64,000 nucleotides of DNA, from assembly GCA_035471925.1 (NCBI GenBank), contig DATIPO010000147.1:1-64000 (forward strand), given 5' to 3'. The translations under genes and the position numbers were made by a program. Every line of letters starts with the position of its first letter. Position 1 is the stretch's first letter. The notes under the pieces were generated by a model. It saw only the letters and a list, made by a program, of their open reading frames with translations, searched no databases and was not told the DNA's origin. Of the stretch, positions 26,927 through 35,860 are shown piece after piece. This DNA is from JANQFM01 sp035471925. GTDB taxonomy: Bacteria; Acidobacteriota; UBA6911; RPQK01; DATIPO01.

Positions 26927-28711
26927 CTAGAAGCGGACGGCGATCCCGCCCCGGACGGTGCGGGGATTCTGCAGCAGCACCAAGTCGCCCATGGAGGTTT
27001 CGACCACGCCCACATCCTGGTTGGTGAGGTTGCGCAGGTCGAGCAGGGCTTCGATGTGCTGAGGCGTCAGGAAATCGAGTCCCAAGAAGTCGAAAAGGCC
27101 CTGAGGCATGGGCAAGATCTGACGGACGAAAACATTGACGCTTTCATTCGACGTCTGGTAGCGGTCGCTATAGGCGTCCAGGGAAGTGATGGGGTTGCCC
27201 TCCGGCACAAACTTGATCAGGGCGGTGATGCTGGTGTTGCTGAAAGGCAAATGAGCGTCGACCTGAGTCGCCAGGGCATGGTAGCCATGGCGGCGGAAAA
27301 GGTTGGCCAGAGCCTGGTAGTCGACCAGTTGGTAGCGGACGTCCTGATCGAGTCCGTAAGCGCGGCTGTAGAGATAAGTCACGGAAGCGGCGACATGATC
27401 ACCCAGGCGCCGCTCGTAGGCCAGACGGTATCCGCTGGTGTCGGCCTGAGCCGAATCGAGCTGCAGCACTTCAAGACCTTCCGAAAGGCCTCTGACGGCA
27501 AAAGGATGGCCGGTGCCTTCCATCTCGTTGCTGAAGACGGCGGCCTCCAAAAAACTCGATTCGCCGATTTGCTGGCGCAAGCTGGCCTGCTGGTAGCGGG
27601 TCGTGCCCAACTGGAATTCGTCCCCTACACGGGAGACGTAGAAGGCATCGGAGAGATTGACCGATTCGCCGCTGGGCAATTGCAGGCTGTTGGTCGTGGT
27701 GTCGCGTTTGGAGGTGGCCAGCAATCGGAATTCGGTGCCCTCGAAAGGCTTCAGAGAAATCGAGGCTGTGGGATTGGCGTAGTTGCGGGTCTCATCGGCC
27801 CTGACCTGATTGAGGTCGAAGCCCCATTCCAAGGACAGCATCTCGCCCACTTGCCAACTGTCGCGCATTCCCAGGCTGAGCGAGCGCAGAGGACCGCTGA
27901 TCTGGGAAAGGTCGGCTCCGCCCAACTGCACGGGCGAATTGCCCAAAGTCAGGTGGGGCTGGTTGAAGCTGAGCCGTCCGTAGCCGATGAAGACTTGAAG
28001 GCTGTGGCTTGGACTCAAGTCGTAATTGATGAAGTTCTTGAGCCGCCACATGGAGTCTTCGCCGGAACTCAACTGTCCCGCCAGCACCGAAGTGCCGTTG
28101 AAGCCCAAGGGGTTCTCAACGGCGAAATTGGTCACCGTGGTTGAAGCTGAATCGGCCGGGAAAACCAAGTAGTCGCCGCCCAGTCCGGGACTGGAGGTGA
28201 CGTTGAGGACAGCCCGGCTGGCGCCTCCCCACTCCTGGGGTTCGTCGCCGATGCCACCCGTGCCGTTGCCGCGGAAGACGACGCGCCGCTGGGTGCGTCC
28301 GCGGAAAAAAGCCTCCTCGGTCAAATTCTCTTCCTCGGCCACTTCCACGCCCAGGATCTGCTGGAGCATAACCGTGACCAGTTCCGTATCTCCCGAACGG
28401 ACTTGGATGTCGGTGGCCCGCGCTTTGCGGAATCGTCCGCTGCGGATCAGGATCTCGTAAGTGCCGCTGGCGATGCCGCGGAGAAAGATGAGGCCGGCCG
28501 AGTTGGTGCGGGCCAGGATGGGCAAGTCTTGGGAAGCGTTGTGAAGACTGACGAGGATGCCGGATAAAGGTTGACCGTTCTCATCCGTAATGCGGGCGGT
28601 CAGGTCTCCCGACGCGGAGTCTGCATCCGCCGACGCGGCCAAAGCGTCACCCGGCCAAGCCAGGACGGCAGCCAGCGCGACGATCACCCACATGATCCGA
28701 TTTCCCCTCAT
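26927..28711 (-). CDS. Outer-membrane beta-barrel protein with N-terminal carboxypeptidase-regulatory-like domain
   Basis: 594-aa exported protein. The signal peptide (MWVIVALAAVLAWPGDALAA) is followed by a CarboxypepD_reg/Big-like domain (residues about 35-115, LTARITDENGQPLSGILVSL). A region with alternating hydrophobic strands and many aromatic and Asn/Ser turns runs to the last residue. The terminal VRGGIAVRF ends in Phe, as outer-membrane barrels usually do. This is the layout of the Acidobacteria/Bacteroidetes TonB-receptor-like (Oar-type) proteins, but at half their usual size and without a recognisable plug, so transport is not certain. It is monocistronic with AGAGGAAG before the ATG and a terminator downstream. 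Confidence 0.72.
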   Translation of the reverse strand: MRGNRIMWVIVALAAVLAWPGDALAASADADSASGDLTARITDENGQPLSGILVSLHNASQDLPILARTNSAGLIFLRGIASGTYEILIRSGRFRKARATDIQVRSGDTELVTVMLQQILGVEVAEEENLTEEAFFRGRTQRRVVFRGNGTGGIGDEPQEWGGASRAVLNVTSSPGLGGDYLVFPADSASTTVTNFAVENPLGFNGTSVLAGQLSSGEDSMWRLKNFINYDLSPSHSLQVFIGYGRLSFNQPHLTLGNSPVQLGGADLSQISGPLRSLSLGMRDSWQVGEMLSLEWGFDLNQVRADETRNYANPTASISLKPFEGTEFRLLATSKRDTTTNSLQLPSGESVNLSDAFYVSRVGDEFQLGTTRYQQASLRQQIGESSFLEAAVFSNEMEGTGHPFAVRGLSEGLEVLQLDSAQADTSGYRLAYERRLGDHVAASVTYLYSRAYGLDQDVRYQLVDYQALANLFRRHGYHALATQVDAHLPFSNTSITALIKFVPEGNPITSLDAYSDRYQTSNESVNVFVRQILPMPQGLFDFLGLDFLTPQHIEALLDLRNLTNQDVGVVETSMGDLVLLQNPRTVRGGIAVRF

Positions 28712-28829
28712 ACACTTCCTCTGTACACTCAGACTTCCCCGATAGTTTAGACCTCTAGACGGGCACAGTCAACAAGAAGGTTCAACGTCCGCCATAAGAT
28801 CTTGCTGAAGAGGCTTCATGAAGCTGCCC

Positions 28830-29627
28830 TCAGGGCAGTTGAGTAGACGCCTTGAGCATGGGCTGCCAATAGCCGGCCAGCCACCACTTGAGCAAGACAT
28901 CAGCGACGATCAGGGAAAGGCCCGCGGCCAGCGTCCCGGGCAGCGGCGCCAGGTCTACCGCAGCCAGTCCCGTGCGCCGGGCCGTCCAGGCGCTGAGGAC
29001 GCAGGCGATGAGGATGAAGCCGGCCACCCGGCACATGGCCCAGGGCGGCCAAGCCATCATCAGCACCACGTCCGTGTGCAGCGCGTGGTGCAGCAGGGTG
29101 CCCACGTAGAATGACATGTAGTTCATCAGCGCCGCTCCCAGCATCAGTCCCAGAAAACCGGCGCTCACCAGGCACAACAGCGCAAAGAGTCCCAGATGGA
29201 GCGCATGCTGGGGAAGAAAGAGCCTGATGTCGCCCTCGGCGCCGCGCCCCGTCTCAACCCAAGTGAACATCTCCTCCTGGTAGGCGCGGGCATGGAGAAT
29301 GGAATCTCCGCTCCAATCGGGCGCCCAAAAGGAAAGTCCCCCGGCCAAAACCGCCGTCCACGCCGCCCAGGCCAGGGCCAAACCCGCCGCTGAGCGCCAG
29401 CGGGACTGAAAAAGCCGACCGGCGAAGAGGGGGTAAAAGAAGGCCGCCTGCAAGAGGGGCAACCAAACGCTTCCCAGCCACAAGCCTGCCAGCATTGCCG
29501 CAGGGGTGGTCAGAAGCAGCCAGGCCACCGCCCTGCCCGAAGGCGCGAAGAATCTTCCCCAGCCGTCCGCGAGCGCTGCGCAACGGTCCATCAGGCCGCC
29601 TGACCCTTCCTTGCCATGAGCGTTCAT
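28830..29627 (-). CDS. Multi-pass membrane protein of unknown function
   Basis: 265-aa protein with about six hydrophobic helices (first near residues 35-60, VAWLLLTTPAAMLAGLWLGSV). A central soluble loop (SGDSILHARAYQEEMFTWVETG) and two conserved-looking His/Asp stretches (HHALHTDVVLMMAWPPW) stand out. I do not recognise the family. Its ATG at 29627 has GGAGG eight bases upstream and lies 40 bases after the stop of the UbiA prenyltransferase gene on the same strand, so a shared operon and a membrane-lipid or quinone-related role are plausible but unproven. A GTG at 29630 is an alternative start. Confidence 0.6.
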   Translation of the reverse strand: MNAHGKEGSGGLMDRCAALADGWGRFFAPSGRAVAWLLLTTPAAMLAGLWLGSVWLPLLQAAFFYPLFAGRLFQSRWRSAAGLALAWAAWTAVLAGGLSFWAPDWSGDSILHARAYQEEMFTWVETGRGAEGDIRLFLPQHALHLGLFALLCLVSAGFLGLMLGAALMNYMSFYVGTLLHHALHTDVVLMMAWPPWAMCRVAGFILIACVLSAWTARRTGLAAVDLAPLPGTLAAGLSLIVADVLLKWWLAGYWQPMLKASTQLP

Positions 29628-29666
29628 CACAACTTCCTCCCTTGGACCTCCATCGACTCAGGACGC

Positions 29667-30599
29667 TCAGGGCATCAGGTAAGCGGCGGCCAGTCCGGCC
29701 TGGGCCAGCAGGGTGAGCAGATACATGTGCTTCCAACTGGGATGGTTCTCGAATCCGCCGCTGCCGGGCGCCGCCAACTCGTGGCTGGTCTTGAGCAGCA
29801 GCCGGGCGATGTAGGCACCCCACAGACTCAGCACCACTCCCAGCGGCAGCAAGATGCGGGAATCGGCCGTCAGCAGTCCCGCGGCCGAGGCCGCCAGCAG
29901 TCCCAGGAAGGGCAGCACGAAAAAAGGAGCGATAATGACGGTGGCCTTGCGCACCCCATATCGCACGGGCAGCGTGCGGCAGCCCCCGGCCCGGTCACCT
30001 TCGATGTCTGAGAAGTCCTTGGTGGTGGCGGCCCCGATGAAGAAGAGTCCGAAGACGCCTCCCACGATCCAGGGCTGGGGACTTTCGAAGATGTCCTTGA
30101 CGCAAGACCAGCCGGCTGCTACAAGCAGCGTCCCGCGGGGGATGGCGATCGTGATGTTGGCCCAGATTCCGCGACTCTTGGTGCGTAGCGGAGGCGCCGA
30201 GTAGACGGTTGTCAGCAGGGCTGCGCAGGCCGCCATGAGCAGACACTGCCAGTTGACCCAGGCACCCAACAGCAAGGCCGCCACCAGGCAAGCCAAGCTG
30301 ACACCCCAGCCTTCCCGCCTGTTCATGGCTCCCGAAGGCAGCGGACGGGAGGGCTTGTTGACCCGGTCGACCTCAAGATCGTAGATCTGGTTGATGCCGT
30401 TGGAGAAGCCATTGAGAATGCCCGCCATAACGGCCCCGGCCAATATGTCGAGGAGCAGCCCCGTCCCTGAGGAGGTCCAAACCGACTCCAGGCGCGGAGG
30501 GGCTCCGAGCGCCATCAAGGCGCCGGCCACCATGCCCACGGCGGGCACCAGCAAGGTGAAGGGACGCAAGAACGCCCAGTAAACGGCCAGTCTGTTCAT
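29667..30599 (-). CDS. UbiA-family prenyltransferase
   Basis: 310-aa integral membrane enzyme with about eight to nine helices. Both Asp-rich prenyl-diphosphate/Mg2+ motifs are present: NGINQIYDLEVDRVNKPSRP (first, with N-x-x-x-D-x-x-x-D) and KDFSDIEGDRAGGCRTLP (second). The family attaches isoprenoid chains to aromatic or other acceptors in quinone, chlorophyll, tocopherol, haem o or archaeal-type lipid synthesis. The sequence around motif 1 resembles the chlorophyll-synthase/homogentisate group more than MenA or UbiA, but no chlorin genes are nearby, so the acceptor is left open. GGGAG lies seven bases before the ATG. It is followed by an unknown membrane protein gene. Confidence 0.83.
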   Translation of the reverse strand: MNRLAVYWAFLRPFTLLVPAVGMVAGALMALGAPPRLESVWTSSGTGLLLDILAGAVMAGILNGFSNGINQIYDLEVDRVNKPSRPLPSGAMNRREGWGVSLACLVAALLLGAWVNWQCLLMAACAALLTTVYSAPPLRTKSRGIWANITIAIPRGTLLVAAGWSCVKDIFESPQPWIVGGVFGLFFIGAATTKDFSDIEGDRAGGCRTLPVRYGVRKATVIIAPFFVLPFLGLLAASAAGLLTADSRILLPLGVVLSLWGAYIARLLLKTSHELAAPGSGGFENHPSWKHMYLLTLLAQAGLAAAYLMP

Positions 30600-30644
30600 G
30601 GAAGACTCCCGCCTGGGGCGAGGACGGGGCTCACAGCGGACGAT

Positions 30645-32717
30645 TCAGGCATCGGTCTGGGCCAATTCCTCCTTGAGCTCTTCGGCCGAGTGCACGGGAC
30701 GCTTGCACACGGAGTCGCGGCAAACGTAGACAGCCGGCTGCTGCGGATCCTTGCCCTCCAGCAAGGGCACCCGGTCGGCCGCTTCATTTGCGCTCTCCTG
30801 AGGCGAGGCCTGCACCACCACCGAGTTGGGCAGAAAGGCGTCGCGCAGCGGACCCATCAACTCCCGGCGCTGGTCGGCGGGTCCCGTCACCACCACCTCC
30901 GACACCGGACCCAAAGCGAAGTCCATGGCCTGCAGCCAGTATCCGAATCCCTGAGGATGGCGGGCGCAGCCCTGGGACACCTTCGAGAGCATGGCTCGGG
31001 CCTTGTCCATGTAGTCAGAGCGTCCCGCCAGGATGCCCAGGCGCAAGAGGTTCCAGCAAGCTACGGCGTTGCCCGAGGGAGTGGCGTTGTCGAAATACTC
31101 CTTCTGGCGCACCACCAAGTCTTCGTGGTCGTCGGGCGTAAAGTAGAAGGCCGAGTGGGATTCGTCCCAGAACAGCTCCATCTGAGTTTCCGTCAGTTGC
31201 AGGGCCCGATCCAGCCATTCCATCTCGCCGCTGGCCTGGTAGAGGGCGATGAAGCCCTCGCTGACCAGAGCGTAGTCTTCCAGGTAACCGTTTAGTTTGG
31301 CCTCATCGTCCTTCCAGGTCCTCTTAAGACGCCCTCCCTCGATCATCTTGCTGCTGAGGAAGCGGGCGTTGTTGCGGGCCATTTCCAGCAGGTCCTGGTC
31401 TTGCAGGACGAAAGCCGCTTGGGCCGCGGCGGTCAGCATCATGCCGTTCCATGCCGCCAGCACTTTGTCGTCGAGCCCGGGACGGACGCGCCCCTCGCGG
31501 GCCTGGAAGAGGGCCTGCCGGCACTCCTCGATAAGCTCTTCCATCTCCTGCCGAGGTTTGCCGTGCTTCTCGGCGAAGACGTCCAGCTCGTAGACCGGGT
31601 GAGGAATGCTCTTGCCCTCGAAGTTGCCCGCTTCGGTGACGTCGTAGAATTCGTTGAAGAGTTCAGCCTTTTCCGGGCCCAGCACTTGGCGGGTCTGCTC
31701 CGGGGTCCAGACGTAGAATTTGCCTTCCACCCCTTCGCTGTCGGCATCCAGAGCCGAATAGAATCCCCCGGAAGGATGAGTCATTTCCCGGCCGACCCAC
31801 CGCAGGATTTGGCGGCAGATGCGTTCATCCCGGGGGTTGCCCTGCTGCTGAAAGCTCTCCAGGTAGAGGCGGGCCAGCAGGGCGTTGTCGTAGAGCATCT
31901 TCTCGAAGTGGGGGACAAGCCAGCCCTCGTCCACCGAATAGCGGGCGAATCCGCCCCCGATTTGGTCGTAGATGCCGCCCTCAGCCATTTTGTCGAGGGA
32001 GAGGCGAAAGGCGTTGCCGGCCTCTTTGGAGCCGGTCCTCTTCTGATAGCGCAGCAGGAAGGCCAGGGCCATGGCGGACGGAAACTTAGGTGCCGAGCCG
32101 AATCCTCCGTTGACGCGGTCCAGCGCGCCCAGAAGGCCCTTGGCGGCTTCGTCCAGAAGCGAGGCATCCCAGGAGCCTTGAGGCAGGTTCCACTCGGCGG
32201 CCCGCTCAAGGTGCTGAACGGTTTCTTGTTTAGAAGCTTCCAGTTCATCGCGCTTGCTGCGGAAGGCCTCGGCCACCCCGGCCAGAATGCGGGGAAAACC
32301 AGGACGCCCGTAGCGGTCCTCGGGCGGAAAATAGGTCCCTCCGTAGAAAGGCACCTGATCGGGAGTCAGAAAAACGGTAAGGGGCCATCCCCCCTGTCCA
32401 GTCGTCATCTGGACGAAATTCATGTAGATGGAATCGACATCGGGACGCTCTTCGCGGTCAACCTTGATGTTGACGAAGTCATCGTTCATGCGCCGGGCGA
32501 TGTCTTCGTTCTCAAAGGACTCCCGTTCCATGACGTGGCACCAATGGCAGGCCGAATACCCGATACTGAGCAGGACCGGCTTGTCCTGGGTGCGGGCTTG
32601 CTCAAAGGCTTCTTCACCCCAGGGGTACCAGTCGACGGGATTATGAGCATGCTGGAGCAGGTAGGGACTGCTTTCCTGCGCCAAGCGGTTGGTATGCTGC
32701 GGATCGCTTGCATTCAT
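30645..32717 (-). CDS. YyaL/SSP411-type protein: thioredoxin-like domain fused to (alpha/alpha)6-barrel domain
   Basis: 690-aa protein of the DUF255 family. Residues 1-165 form a thioredoxin-like domain beginning RLAQESSPYLLQHAHNPVDW and containing the CHWC active-site motif (SACHWCHVMERESF). The rest is an alpha-barrel related to N-acylglucosamine 2-epimerases and glycoside hydrolases, and the C-terminus has a Cys-containing segment (VYVCRDSVCKRPV). Members occur from bacteria to the mammalian SPATA20, and their biochemical role is unsettled. The protein is probably cytoplasmic, with no signal peptide. The ATG has a TACAAT element seven bases upstream and no Shine-Dalgarno. It is divergent from the amidase gene. 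Confidence 0.9.
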   Translation of the reverse strand: MNASDPQHTNRLAQESSPYLLQHAHNPVDWYPWGEEAFEQARTQDKPVLLSIGYSACHWCHVMERESFENEDIARRMNDDFVNIKVDREERPDVDSIYMNFVQMTTGQGGWPLTVFLTPDQVPFYGGTYFPPEDRYGRPGFPRILAGVAEAFRSKRDELEASKQETVQHLERAAEWNLPQGSWDASLLDEAAKGLLGALDRVNGGFGSAPKFPSAMALAFLLRYQKRTGSKEAGNAFRLSLDKMAEGGIYDQIGGGFARYSVDEGWLVPHFEKMLYDNALLARLYLESFQQQGNPRDERICRQILRWVGREMTHPSGGFYSALDADSEGVEGKFYVWTPEQTRQVLGPEKAELFNEFYDVTEAGNFEGKSIPHPVYELDVFAEKHGKPRQEMEELIEECRQALFQAREGRVRPGLDDKVLAAWNGMMLTAAAQAAFVLQDQDLLEMARNNARFLSSKMIEGGRLKRTWKDDEAKLNGYLEDYALVSEGFIALYQASGEMEWLDRALQLTETQMELFWDESHSAFYFTPDDHEDLVVRQKEYFDNATPSGNAVACWNLLRLGILAGRSDYMDKARAMLSKVSQGCARHPQGFGYWLQAMDFALGPVSEVVVTGPADQRRELMGPLRDAFLPNSVVVQASPQESANEAADRVPLLEGKDPQQPAVYVCRDSVCKRPVHSAEELKEELAQTDA

Positions 32718-32724
32718 GGCTGGA

Positions 32725-32730
32725 ATTGTA
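32725..32730 (-). promoter_or_regulatory. Leaderless-type -10 element of the YyaL-like gene
   Basis: The minus strand reads TGC-TACAAT, then seven bases, then ATG 32717. No ribosome-binding sequence is present. Confidence 0.5.
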
Positions 32731-32820
32731 GCACGCGCCCTGCGGCAGTCTTGGCGGGGACCGGGATGCTTTCAAGGGTCCCTTCCCCAAGTCAGGAAAC
32801 TTTCCATGGCAGGATGACTC

Positions 32821-32826
32821 TATAAT
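32821..32826 (+). promoter_or_regulatory. Leaderless-type -10 element of the amidase gene
   Basis: Perfect TATAAT ending eight bases before ATG 32835. A GGGGAGG follows that ATG, two bases before ATG 32853; this is too close for normal initiation but leaves the downstream start possible. Confidence 0.5.
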
Positions 32827-32834
32827 AGGCGTCC

Positions 32835-34436
32835 ATGAAGGAAGGGGAGGCGATGCATCGCGGTGTGAAGGAGGCGGGGACCAGGAGGCGCCACAGGTGG
32901 TGGCCGGCTCTGCTGGTCCTCTTGTGGGCGGCGGTTCCGCTGCAGGCCTTCCAGGATATCGAGATCGAAATCGGCAGCCAGGTCTCGGTCCTCGACTCGG
33001 CGCGGCGCCAAGGACGTTCCTATTATTCCATGACCGACGTGGCGCGCACCTTCGACGTGCGCCTGAACGACAGCGGACGAATGTTGACGGTGCGCGGCCC
33101 CCGGGGTACCGCACGCCTCAGGGACGGGAGTTCCATCGTGGGACGCGACCGCGGCCCCGACGTCCAGCTCAGGGAGCCGGTGTGGAAGCGGGGCGAGGAT
33201 GACTGGTATGTCAGCGGCGATTTCTTGGAGCGGGTGCTGCGGTCCCTGCTGGACGGCCGTCTGACGCGACTCTCGCCCACCCGCTACCGGTTGACGGGCC
33301 TGCAGGACGTCGAGGTGGAGGTCCGCCTGCGCAACTATCCGCCCAACCGGGTGCGCATTGTTTTCGAGCCCGACCGGCAGGTGCCCATCCGCATCGATGA
33401 TCAGGAGCGGGTGCTGGTGATCGACTTCGAGCAGTACCGTCCGCTCATGCGCCTGCCGCGGGAAAGGCCCGATGTCGACATCGTGGCTTCCCTGACCTTC
33501 GACCGCCTGGGACGGGGTGCGGTGAGGCTGGTCAAGGGACGGCGCTTTGAGCGCTACGAATACCTCGAGCTGGAGGGGCCGCCACGCCACGTCCTCGACT
33601 TGTATTCCAGCACGCCGGGACGCAGCAGCCGGGGACACGCCGAGATCGTCCTCGACCCCGGCCATGGCGGACGCGATTACGGCGTGGTGGAAGGTCTGGC
33701 TGGGCTGCGCAGGGGCAGCGCGTCCCAAGAGGACAGCGAATCCCAAGACGGAGAAGGCAACCCAGCCGTCCCCCAGCCCATCGACCCAGGGCAGATCAGC
33801 GAAAAGGACTTCACCCTGAACTTGGCCCAACGGCTCGCCGCCAAACTCAACCGGGCTGGCTTTTCCACGGTCCTCACCCGGGGACGCGACGTCGACCTCA
33901 ATCTGGAACAGCGTAGTGCCATCTCCAACGGATTTGGCCCCAAGATCTTCCTCAGCCTTCACTTGGGCTCCTCCCGCGGAACAGCTCCGCGCGGACCGAT
34001 CGTCTACTTGCACCGTCCTCAGTCCAGCCAAGGGCTGACGGCCGAAGCACTCGATGTGGCCGAGCCCCAGGCGGGACAAGCGGATTCAAAAGCAGATCCG
34101 GACAGCGAGCGGCCTCCCCCGCGGGAGGCTCAGCAGCCTCCTACCGCCGGGTTCCTACCCCAGCTCAAACCTTGGAGCCAGGCCCAGGAGGCCCATCTAA
34201 GCCAAAGCCGCCGCTTGGCCTCGATCGTTCAGGGCAGCCTCAACGACCTCTTCGGATCCGACAACCGGGTCATGGAGATTCCTCTCAGCCTGCTGGAACC
34301 GGTCGATACGCCCAGCTTGCTGGTGGAAACAGGCTACATCAGCAGTTCCGACGACCTGCGGCGACTCAAAGACCCTCTCTTCCAGGAGCGCTTGGCGGAA
34401 GCCCTGGCGAGAGCGCTGGAAAGGTACCTGCGGTGA
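32835..34436 (+). CDS. N-acetylmuramoyl-L-alanine amidase (Amidase_3) with N-terminal binding domains
   Basis: 533-aa exported zinc amidase that cuts the bond between MurNAc and the stem peptide of peptidoglycan. A signal anchor (WWPALLVLLWAAVPLQA) is followed by a copper-amine-oxidase-N-like segment (YYSMTDVARTFDVRL, 63-105). An AMIN-like beta domain (about 155-260) and the catalytic domain from residue 269 come next. Zinc ligands are His277 (LDPGHGG), Glu323 (SEKDF) and His376 (LSLHLG); the catalytic Glu is Glu498 (LLVETGY). Two Pro/Glu/Gln-rich insertions, at 285-320 and 395-445, enlarge the domain, and SLHLGS replaces the usual SIHxNS. Its stop overlaps the GTG of the GerMN gene. Confidence 0.9.
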   Translation: MKEGEAMHRGVKEAGTRRRHRWWPALLVLLWAAVPLQAFQDIEIEIGSQVSVLDSARRQGRSYYSMTDVARTFDVRLNDSGRMLTVRGPRGTARLRDGSSIVGRDRGPDVQLREPVWKRGEDDWYVSGDFLERVLRSLLDGRLTRLSPTRYRLTGLQDVEVEVRLRNYPPNRVRIVFEPDRQVPIRIDDQERVLVIDFEQYRPLMRLPRERPDVDIVASLTFDRLGRGAVRLVKGRRFERYEYLELEGPPRHVLDLYSSTPGRSSRGHAEIVLDPGHGGRDYGVVEGLAGLRRGSASQEDSESQDGEGNPAVPQPIDPGQISEKDFTLNLAQRLAAKLNRAGFSTVLTRGRDVDLNLEQRSAISNGFGPKIFLSLHLGSSRGTAPRGPIVYLHRPQSSQGLTAEALDVAEPQAGQADSKADPDSERPPPREAQQPPTAGFLPQLKPWSQAQEAHLSQSRRLASIVQGSLNDLFGSDNRVMEIPLSLLEPVDTPSLLVETGYISSSDDLRRLKDPLFQERLAEALARALERYLR

Positions 34437-35023
34437 GCCTGATTGAATCCAACGAGTACCGGCGCATCCTCCTGGCCGTGGTGTTGGTGGCAGCGGCTAC
34501 GCTCTTCGCCTTTCTGGTCTTCTTCCTGCAAAGCCGCGACGTTCAGAGGGCCGAGGAGGTTCCTCCGGCGGCCGCGGCTGATCCCGAAGTGCTTGAGGCT
34601 GCCGACGAAGAAGATCAGGTCGAGCTGACGCTTTACTTCTACGTTCCGGGAACCTCTTCGCCGGGACGTCTGGCGCCGCTTAAGCGCAACTTGGCGCGGC
34701 TGGAGGATCCGCACCTGATGGCCCGTCAAATCGTGGGGGAAGTCCTGCGCGGACCCGACCAGGGCCTCAACGTGTTCTCCGAGCAGGCCCGCCTGCGTCA
34801 GATCTATTTGTTGTCCGAGGGCACCGCTGTGGTCGACCTATCCCAGGACACCGCCCGCGGACTCCCTGGCGGAGCAGCCTGCGAGTACGGCGCCCTGCGT
34901 TCGCTGACGCGCTCGCTGACCGACAATCTGGAAGCCGTCGACCGCGTCAAATTCCTGGTCGGGGGCCAGGACGCCCCCACCTTCGCCGGCCACGTCTCCA
35001 TCCGCTTGCCCTTCAGCAATTGA
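34433..35023 (+). CDS. GerMN-domain membrane-anchored protein
   Basis: 196-aa protein with an N-terminal membrane helix (residues about 11-32, ILLAVVLVAAATLFAFLVFFL), a short acidic linker and one GerMN (spore germination/sporulation) domain with LRQIYLLSEGTAVVDLSQD and EYGALRSLTRSLTDNL. GerMN domains are found on envelope proteins of sporulating and non-sporulating bacteria and probably bind peptidoglycan or protein partners. I chose the GTG at 34433, which overlaps the amidase stop by four bases (GTGA) and gives a normal anchor. The frame is open 261 bases further upstream inside the amidase gene. Coupling to the amidase suggests a joint cell-wall role. Confidence 0.87.
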   Translation: MSLIESNEYRRILLAVVLVAAATLFAFLVFFLQSRDVQRAEEVPPAAAADPEVLEAADEEDQVELTLYFYVPGTSSPGRLAPLKRNLARLEDPHLMARQIVGEVLRGPDQGLNVFSEQARLRQIYLLSEGTAVVDLSQDTARGLPGGAACEYGALRSLTRSLTDNLEAVDRVKFLVGGQDAPTFAGHVSIRLPFSN

Positions 35024-35051
35024 GGATTTGGGCCCGGTTGCAGCCATTGTG

Positions 35052-35057
35052 TAGAAT
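35052..35057 (+). promoter_or_regulatory. Leaderless-type -10 element of rph
   Basis: TGTG-TAGAAT ends eight bases before ATG 35066 in the 42-base gap after the GerMN gene. It could start an rph-rdgB transcript. No Shine-Dalgarno is present. Confidence 0.45.
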
Positions 35058-35065
35058 GGCAAGTC

Positions 35066-35860
35066 ATGTCAAATCGCAGCGACGGAAGAGAATCGGATCA
35101 ATTGCGTCCGGTAACCATCGAACCCCATTTCACCAAGCATGCTGAGGGATCGGTGCTGATCTGCACGGGAGAGACCCGGGTCATCTGCACCGCCAGCGTA
35201 GAGGACCGGGTGCCGATCTGGCTGCGCGGCAAAGGGCAGGGATGGGTGACAGCCGAGTACGGCATGCTTCCTCGCTCGACCAACTCGCGCATGACCCGCG
35301 AGTCGAGCCGCGGAAAACCTTCGGGACGCACTCAGGAGATCCAGCGGCTGATCGGACGCGCCCTGCGTTCGGTGGTCAACCTCAACCGTTTGGGCGAACG
35401 CACCATCTGGGTCGACTGCGACGTCATCCAGGCCGACGGCGGAACACGCACGGCTTCGGTTACCGGAGCTTATGTGGCGCTGGTGCTGGCCCTGGCGCAA
35501 ATGAAGGAAAAAAAGCAAATCTCGGAGCCCCCCCTGACCGATACTCTAGGGGCCGTCAGCGTGGGCCTTGTGGGGGTGGACCCCCGTCTCGACCTGCACT
35601 ATGACGAAGACTCCAACGCCGACGTCGACATGAACGTGGTCATGACGGGCCGCGGCTACTTCGTGGAAATCCAGGGCACGGCCGAGAAGCACGCCTTTTC
35701 GCGCAAGCAGCACGAAGAACTGCTGGATCTGGCCGAGAAAGGCATCCGCGAACTGATGGACAAGCAGAAGGAAGTCCTGCAAGAAGAGCTGGGCGAGAAG
35801 CTGGACGAACTGATGCAAAAACTTGAGAGCTTCACCATTGCACCTTCTTCTCGCGACTAG
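35066..35860 (+). CDS. rph: Ribonuclease PH
   Basis: 264-aa phosphorolytic 3'-to-5' exoribonuclease that trims the 3' ends of tRNA precursors and helps degrade rRNA. Family segments are complete: the N-terminal GRESDQLRPVTIEPHFTKHA, STNSRMTRES, GRTQEIQRLIGRALRSVV, the DCDVIQADGGTRTASVTGA core and DLHYDEDSNADVDMNVVMTG with the acidic metal-binding residues, and FVEIQGTAEK. It overlaps rdgB by about 23 bases, an arrangement seen in many bacteria, and follows the amidase-GerMN pair. Confidence 0.96.
   Translation: MSNRSDGRESDQLRPVTIEPHFTKHAEGSVLICTGETRVICTASVEDRVPIWLRGKGQGWVTAEYGMLPRSTNSRMTRESSRGKPSGRTQEIQRLIGRALRSVVNLNRLGERTIWVDCDVIQADGGTRTASVTGAYVALVLALAQMKEKKQISEPPLTDTLGAVSVGLVGVDPRLDLHYDEDSNADVDMNVVMTGRGYFVEIQGTAEKHAFSRKQHEELLDLAEKGIRELMDKQKEVLQEELGEKLDELMQKLESFTIAPSSRD

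Noticed and set aside
26747..28144. 465-codon open frame antisense to the outer-membrane barrel gene
   Set aside because: Shadow frame; the minus-strand protein has a signal peptide, regulatory-like domain and terminal Phe.
34172..34432. Upstream extension of the GerMN gene inside the amidase
   Set aside because: Out of frame with the amidase and Pro/Gly-rich; the GTG overlapping the amidase stop gives a normal membrane anchor.
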